From Bryobacterales bacterium (lineage in GTDB: Bacteria; Acidobacteriota; Terriglobia; Bryobacterales; Bryobacteraceae), in assembly GCA_003142355.1 (NCBI GenBank), contig PLMF01000306.1, positions 1 through 10,083 of the forward strand: a stretch of DNA of 10,083 nt, in the 5' to 3' direction. The notes beneath the pieces were generated by a model. The model made no database searches, was not told where the DNA came from, and worked only from the letters and a program-made list of their open reading frames with translations. Below are positions 6,102 through 10,083 of this stretch, piece after piece; the stretch's first letter is position 1; each line of letters begins with the position of its first letter. The position numbers and the translations under genes are program-made.

Positions 6102-9100
6102 ATGGACGCCGCTCACACGTATTTCAACAAGACCGTTCTATTTCTCGCGACCGCGCTCCTCATGGTAGCGCCTGGACGCGCGCAGACGTTGGTTTTGAAC
6201 GGCGGTAATGGCGCCGCCGCAGTTTCGCTGACGAACCAGGCGACGGGAGTCACCGTCACGAGCTCGGATAACAGCACCGCGATCACGTTCACAACAGGGA
6301 TAGCCTACGCCAACAGGCCCAATCCTAATTTGGACTGGCTAAGCGTCACGGGAGGGTCGACCACGCCGACGACCCTGTCCCTGGCTGTTGCCAACACCTC
6401 GGGAATGGATTCTGGCGTCACGTACACCGCCACGGTCACCCTGACTTCGAGCAGCCCTGCCACAACCGGCACCATCAACGTCTCGTTTACGTTCGGTGGG
6501 GCGAGCAGCGGCGGCACGCTTACGCCAAGCCAGACTTCCGTGACCTTGAGCGCGGCGTCGGGATCGAGTACCTCAGCTCAGATCACTCTGGCCAACAACA
6601 GCGGCAACACGGTTACGTTCTCCATCCCCACGCCTACGACGACTTCGGGCGGCGCTTGGCTGACGGCGTCGGCAAACGGCTTCACGGTGCCCGCCGGCAG
6701 TTCCGCGACCCTGACGATCGCGGCGCCCAATGGGTTGACGTTGGCGAGCGGCACATATCTTGGCACGGTTACCATCACGCCTACCGGCGGGGGATCGTCG
6801 TCGCAGATTGGCGTCACGTTCACGGTGGGGACGGGGGGAACCGGGAATCTGACCGCCAGCCCCAACCCGATCTACTGGACCTTCACCACGGGAAGCGGAG
6901 TGTATCCCGCATCCCAGTCGGTAACGCTTACGAGTTCGAGCGGCGCCGCCTACTACACGGCCAGCGTGAGCCCTTCCAATTCCTGGCTGTTAGCCAACAA
7001 CTCCGCCACTACCACTTCGGGGAATTTCAGCTCGGGCTCGGGGACAATCCTGATTGCGCCTAGCACGTCGGCTATGAGCTCGCTGGCTACCGGGGCCACC
7101 GGCTATGTGTATGTGACCGATTCGTACAATAATCCTGTCACGATCACCGTCAATCTTTCGGTGAATGGCAGCGGAACGGGGACCGGGATTACGTGGTCTC
7201 CGACTCCCGTGACCCTATCTGCCGCAGTGGGTGGGAGCACCGTGCAGCAGACGGTCTACCTGACCAGCACCACGGCCGGCACGTTCAATAATGCCACCAT
7301 TACCGGTTCAGGGCTGTCCATTGGTTCCGTGACCACCTCCAATAGCAACCAAGCCTATGTGGTCGTGTCCGGATATTCCGACAGCCTTGCGGCAAACACT
7401 TACTACGGAAGCCTGGTGGTGTACTTTACACCAACCGGCGGGAGCCAGGTGTACCAGACGATTCCGGTCAGCTTCGTGGTGGGCTCCGGCGGCACAACCA
7501 CGACGCCTGGAATAGTGACCCCGACGTCGCTGACGTTCGCCTATCAGACCGGCACGACCGCGACTGGGTTCATCCTGCCGTCGCAGAACATCGTGATTAC
7601 GGGAACGGGGGCGTTCTCGGTCTCGGCTCCAACCTACGCCAGCGGCCAGACTGGCGGCTGGCTCGCGACTGCGCCCAGCAGCACGAGTGGCCCGGCGACG
7701 ATCTCGGTGACCGCCAGCCCAACAGGACTTGCGGCCAACACCACGCCCTACACGGCCACGCTGTTGGTGACTACCGCCAGCGGCACCGCTACCGTGACGG
7801 TCAGTTTCCTGGTGACCACCAGCCCCGTGCTGGTAGCCTATCCGGGCTCGCTCAACTTCTCCTACAATTCCGGCAGCGGGAACACTTCTTCGTCTTTGTG
7901 GCTGAGCGCCAGCGATGCCTCCAACATCGCGGTGACCGCGACCACCTCCGCGACCTGGCTGAGCGTGGGCGGGCAGACCTCGACGACCACCCCTGCCACG
8001 GTCGGGGTCCAGGGCAATAGCGTGTCGTCGCTGGCCAACGGGGTTTACACCGGGAGTGTGACGGTGACGGCAACCACGGCTGGAAGCGCGGCCAACAGCC
8101 CGGTGAACGTTCCGGTGGTGCTGACGGTGACCGGCAGCACGGCGACGGGCGGCGGCGGCCTGACTCTGAGCAGCTCGTCGATGACGTTCAACGCACAACA
8201 GAACGGCACCATCCCGGGTTCGCAAACGCTGCAGGTGACGGCTTCGACTGCTACGAACTATGCGGCGACCGCGTCCAGCACGGGCAACTGGCTGAGCGTC
8301 TCGCCTACGGGCAGTCTGACTACCAACGGCAACCCTACCCTCACGGTTTCGGTGAACCAGTCGGGCCTGACGGTGGCGGGTTCCCCTTACGCCGGCGCGA
8401 TTACGCTGGTGACCAACGGCGTCACGCAGACGGTTCAGGTGACCCTGGTGGTAACCACCGCGTCGACGGGCGGCGGGACAGGCAATGTCACGGCTAACCC
8501 AACCTCGTTGAACTTCGGAACCTACCAACTAGGCGGGAACACGCCGTCGCCTCAGAGCTTGCAGGTGGCCAGCGCATCGGGATCGGCGGGCGTCTCGTTT
8601 ACGATCTCCAGCAACGCCTCCTGGCTTTCGGCGGGTGTCGTCAACGGAGCTTCCCTCGTCACCCCGGTGACGTTCACCGTCGGCGTCGTGAATCCGAATG
8701 TGAGCAACCTCGCGGCTGGAACTACTTACAACGCCACCATCACCATCACGCCAAACGGCGGGACGGTGGTGACCGTTCCGGTCAGCCTGACGGTGGTGGC
8801 GGCGCCGACAGTAACGGTTGCTTCCGCGACGACGCTGTCGTTCTCGTACCAGGTGGGTAGCGCGAACCCGACACCCGGAACGGTGACTATTTCCGGCGGC
8901 GGGGCAAGCCTGGGCTTTTCGGCGGCGGTCACAAGCGGGAACGATTGGCTTTCCGTATCGCCCACGAGCGGGACCACGCCGACCACGGGGACAGCCACGC
9001 TGACGGTGACGGTAACTCCAGGGAACCTGGCCGCTGCCCAGTATATCGGGACCATCCTGATTAGCGGCACGGGCACCGCTACCGGTTCGACCGTCATCAA

Positions 9101-9857
9101 CGTGAACCTGGCGGTGACGGCTCCGCTGCCCACCATCAACAGCGTGGTGAACGCAGCGAGCTTCATCAGGGGCGCGATTTCCCCGGGCGAGATTGTTACC
9201 ATCTTCGGCACGGCCATCGGACCGGCCACCGCGGCATACGCATCCATAGATCCCTCGAACGGCAAGCTGGCGACCACCATCGGCGGCGTGCAGGTGCTGT
9301 TCGCCGGCATCCCGGCCCCCATGATCTACGCCGGCAGCACACAGGTGTCGGCCATAGTGCCGTATGAGATGGCGCCCATTTCCAGCCCGTCGGTGTGGAT
9401 CAGGTACGTGGGGCAGACTTCCAACGCGTACCTGTTGGCCTCGGCGACCACGATGCCGGGGCTGTTCGCGCAGAACTCACAGGGCAGCGGGCCGGGGGCT
9501 ATCCTGAACCAGGACAACAGCGTGAACGGGCCTGGCAATGCGGCGGCCAAGGGCAGCATCGTACAGGTGTTCATGACGGGCGAGGGCCAGACCAGCCCGG
9601 CGAGCGTTACGGGTAAGATTACGACCGCGACCTTGCCGCCTCCGCAAGTGACGCCGGCGCCGCTGCTGCCGGTCGGAGTATTGATCAACGGCCAGCCGGC
9701 TACCTGGACGTACGCCGGGGAGGCGCCGAACCTGGCAGCGGGGTTGATGCAGCTCAACGTGCAGATCCCGTTAAACGCGCAGTCGGGCCCGCTGTCGATC
9801 ATAGTGTCGATCGGGGGCAACATCAGCCAGAACGGCGTGACGGTGTCGGTGCAGTAA
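6102..9857 (+). CDS. large exported BACON-like repeat protein with TIGR03437 C-terminal domain
   Basis: A 1251-residue protein. Residues 1-27 form a signal peptide: charged start, hydrophobic TVLFLATALLMVA, and likely cleavage after PGRA. Residues 28 to about 1008 contain nine beta-rich repeats of about 109 residues. Most carry a W-L motif before a turn (DWLSV 78, AWLTA 185, SWLLA 294, GWLAT 519, TWLSV 618, NWLSV 729, SWLSA 840, DWLSV 948); the fourth repeat lacks it (GLSIG near 404). 'WLSVSPTSGT' is typical of BACON-type immunoglobulin-like domains. Residues from about 1011 to 1251 are the TIGR03437 domain of Acidobacteriota, opening INSVVNAASF and SPGEIVTIFGTAIGP. The function is unknown; surface adhesion or carbohydrate binding is an inference. 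Composition is extreme: rich in Thr, Ser, Gly and Val, no cysteine anywhere, and no Lys, Arg, His or Glu from residue 73 to 1022. GAGGT lies 6 bases before the ATG. Confidence 0.9.
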   Translation: MDAAHTYFNKTVLFLATALLMVAPGRAQTLVLNGGNGAAAVSLTNQATGVTVTSSDNSTAITFTTGIAYANRPNPNLDWLSVTGGSTTPTTLSLAVANTSGMDSGVTYTATVTLTSSSPATTGTINVSFTFGGASSGGTLTPSQTSVTLSAASGSSTSAQITLANNSGNTVTFSIPTPTTTSGGAWLTASANGFTVPAGSSATLTIAAPNGLTLASGTYLGTVTITPTGGGSSSQIGVTFTVGTGGTGNLTASPNPIYWTFTTGSGVYPASQSVTLTSSSGAAYYTASVSPSNSWLLANNSATTTSGNFSSGSGTILIAPSTSAMSSLATGATGYVYVTDSYNNPVTITVNLSVNGSGTGTGITWSPTPVTLSAAVGGSTVQQTVYLTSTTAGTFNNATITGSGLSIGSVTTSNSNQAYVVVSGYSDSLAANTYYGSLVVYFTPTGGSQVYQTIPVSFVVGSGGTTTTPGIVTPTSLTFAYQTGTTATGFILPSQNIVITGTGAFSVSAPTYASGQTGGWLATAPSSTSGPATISVTASPTGLAANTTPYTATLLVTTASGTATVTVSFLVTTSPVLVAYPGSLNFSYNSGSGNTSSSLWLSASDASNIAVTATTSATWLSVGGQTSTTTPATVGVQGNSVSSLANGVYTGSVTVTATTAGSAANSPVNVPVVLTVTGSTATGGGGLTLSSSSMTFNAQQNGTIPGSQTLQVTASTATNYAATASSTGNWLSVSPTGSLTTNGNPTLTVSVNQSGLTVAGSPYAGAITLVTNGVTQTVQVTLVVTTASTGGGTGNVTANPTSLNFGTYQLGGNTPSPQSLQVASASGSAGVSFTISSNASWLSAGVVNGASLVTPVTFTVGVVNPNVSNLAAGTTYNATITITPNGGTVVTVPVSLTVVAAPTVTVASATTLSFSYQVGSANPTPGTVTISGGGASLGFSAAVTSGNDWLSVSPTSGTTPTTGTATLTVTVTPGNLAAAQYIGTILISGTGTATGSTVINVNLAVTAPLPTINSVVNAASFIRGAISPGEIVTIFGTAIGPATAAYASIDPSNGKLATTIGGVQVLFAGIPAPMIYAGSTQVSAIVPYEMAPISSPSVWIRYVGQTSNAYLLASATTMPGLFAQNSQGSGPGAILNQDNSVNGPGNAAAKGSIVQVFMTGEGQTSPASVTGKITTATLPPPQVTPAPLLPVGVLINGQPATWTYAGEAPNLAAGLMQLNVQIPLNAQSGPLSIIVSIGGNISQNGVTVSVQ
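6183..9125 (+). repeat. nine tandem protein-level repeats of about 109 residues (BACON-like)
   Basis: The Trp of the W-L motif recurs at residues 79, 186, 295, (404, lost), 520, 619, 730, 841 and 949, so intervals are 99-116 residues, mostly 107-111 (about 325 bases). Each unit runs from a 'P.SL.F.Y..G...P..Q.V.I' opening, through the W-L turn, to a 'L..GTY.G.ITIT..G....V.V.L.V' ending. Units are joined by short Gly/Thr-rich linkers such as 243-248 and 461-468. The copies differ strongly in DNA sequence, so the duplications are old. The first unit is shorter at its start, directly after the signal peptide. Confidence 0.8.
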
Positions 9858-9860
9858 GGC

Positions 9861-9889
9861 GTAGGGGGCCGGGCACGCCCGGCCCCTAC
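9861..9889 (+). terminator. GC-rich hairpin after the repeat-protein gene, possible terminator or dispersed palindrome
   Basis: The left arm GTAGGGGGCCGGGC (9861-9874) pairs with GCCCGGCCCCTAC (9877-9889) apart from one bulged G; with a realistic loop the stem is about 11-12 bp. It begins 3 bases after the stop codon. There is no T run after it, so it is not a standard intrinsic terminator. It could still slow polymerase or protect the mRNA 3' end, or be a copy of a dispersed palindromic element. Its core GGGGGCCGGG is also found in the heptamer array at 3859-3907. Confidence 0.55.
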
Positions 9890-9936
9890 CCAGCGATAAC
9901 TGCCACGTTTCGGGCCTTGCTAGCGTCAAAGATGTA

Positions 9937-10083
9937 GTGAACTCTGTTCGGCTATTATTGGGCGTGCTGGCGGTGTCGGCATTTGCCGGCGATGCCAACT
10001 TGGCTGGTCTGCTGAAGGGCGTGGAGACCCGTTATAACCGGGCGAAGACGCTTCAAGTCCTTTTCCATGAAGAATATACGCCT
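9937..10083 (+). CDS. start of a probable LolA-like outer-membrane lipoprotein carrier (3' partial)
   Basis: An open frame from GTG 9937 runs off the right edge after 49 codons. It begins with a signal peptide: VNSVR, the hydrophobic core LLLGVLAVSAFA, and likely cleavage after AFA at residue 17. There is no lipobox cysteine, so the product should be periplasmic. The mature start continues 'LLKGVETRYNRAKTLQVLF' then HEEYTP, which resembles the first helix and strand of LolA-type proteins ('L..v...y...ktl...F.q.y'). LolA ferries lipoproteins from the inner to the outer membrane. The GTG start is chosen because the only nearby ATG (9932) is followed at once by TAG; no clear Shine-Dalgarno precedes it. 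Family assignment rests on a short segment and is tentative. Confidence 0.55.
   Translation, partial: MNSVRLLLGVLAVSAFAGDANLAGLLKGVETRYNRAKTLQVLFHEEYTP

Noticed and set aside
7308..8528. Minus-strand open frame (406 codons) inside the repeat protein
   Set aside because: Its Arg/Gly/His-rich composition mirrors the Thr/Gly-rich sense gene; no start signal or domain.

Overview
The window is high-GC bacterial DNA with every recognisable gene on the + strand. The best taxonomic marker is the C-terminal domain of the large gene at 6102-9857. Its opening (NAASF..G.ISPGEIVTIFGT..GP) is the domain known as TIGR03437, the 'Solibacter uncharacterized C-terminal domain', which is common in Acidobacteriota of the Solibacter/Bryobacter group. 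The partial LolA-like gene at the end and the membrane-fused spermidine synthase also fit that phylum. The assignment is an inference from domain content; no rRNA or other marker gene is present.

Layout: (1) 1-165, the tail of a gene that resembles the end of a phospholipase D-type protein. (2) 250-1512, glutamate dehydrogenase, with a near-consensus sigma70 promoter and a strong ribosome binding site that fix its start. (3) 1556-2638, a Gfo/Idh/MocA NAD(P)-dependent oxidoreductase, probably read from an almost leaderless transcript. (4) 2677-3849, glutaryl-CoA dehydrogenase. (5) 3859-3907, seven perfect copies of the heptamer CCGGGGG between genes. (6) 3943-5994, a multi-pass membrane protein fused to a spermidine synthase-like domain. 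(7) 5995-6101, an AT-rich leader with two overlapping inverted repeats. (8) 6102-9857, a 1251-residue exported protein made of nine BACON-like beta-sandwich repeats plus the TIGR03437 domain. (9) 9861-9889, a GC-rich hairpin. (10) 9937-10083, the start of an exported LolA-like protein that runs off the window.

The genes do not form one obvious pathway. Glutamate dehydrogenase links glutamate to 2-oxoglutarate. Glutaryl-CoA dehydrogenase carries lysine, tryptophan or glutarate breakdown to crotonyl-CoA. The sugar-type oxidoreductase between them has no visible partner. The second half concerns the envelope: an inner-membrane protein, a large exported repeat protein and a probable lipoprotein carrier.

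I see no mobile element, CRISPR array, tRNA or rRNA. The least ordinary items are the G-rich heptamer array, the repeat protein with a stretch of about 950 residues lacking any Lys, Arg, His or Glu, and the paired inverted repeats in front of it. None of these amounts to a clearly new system.
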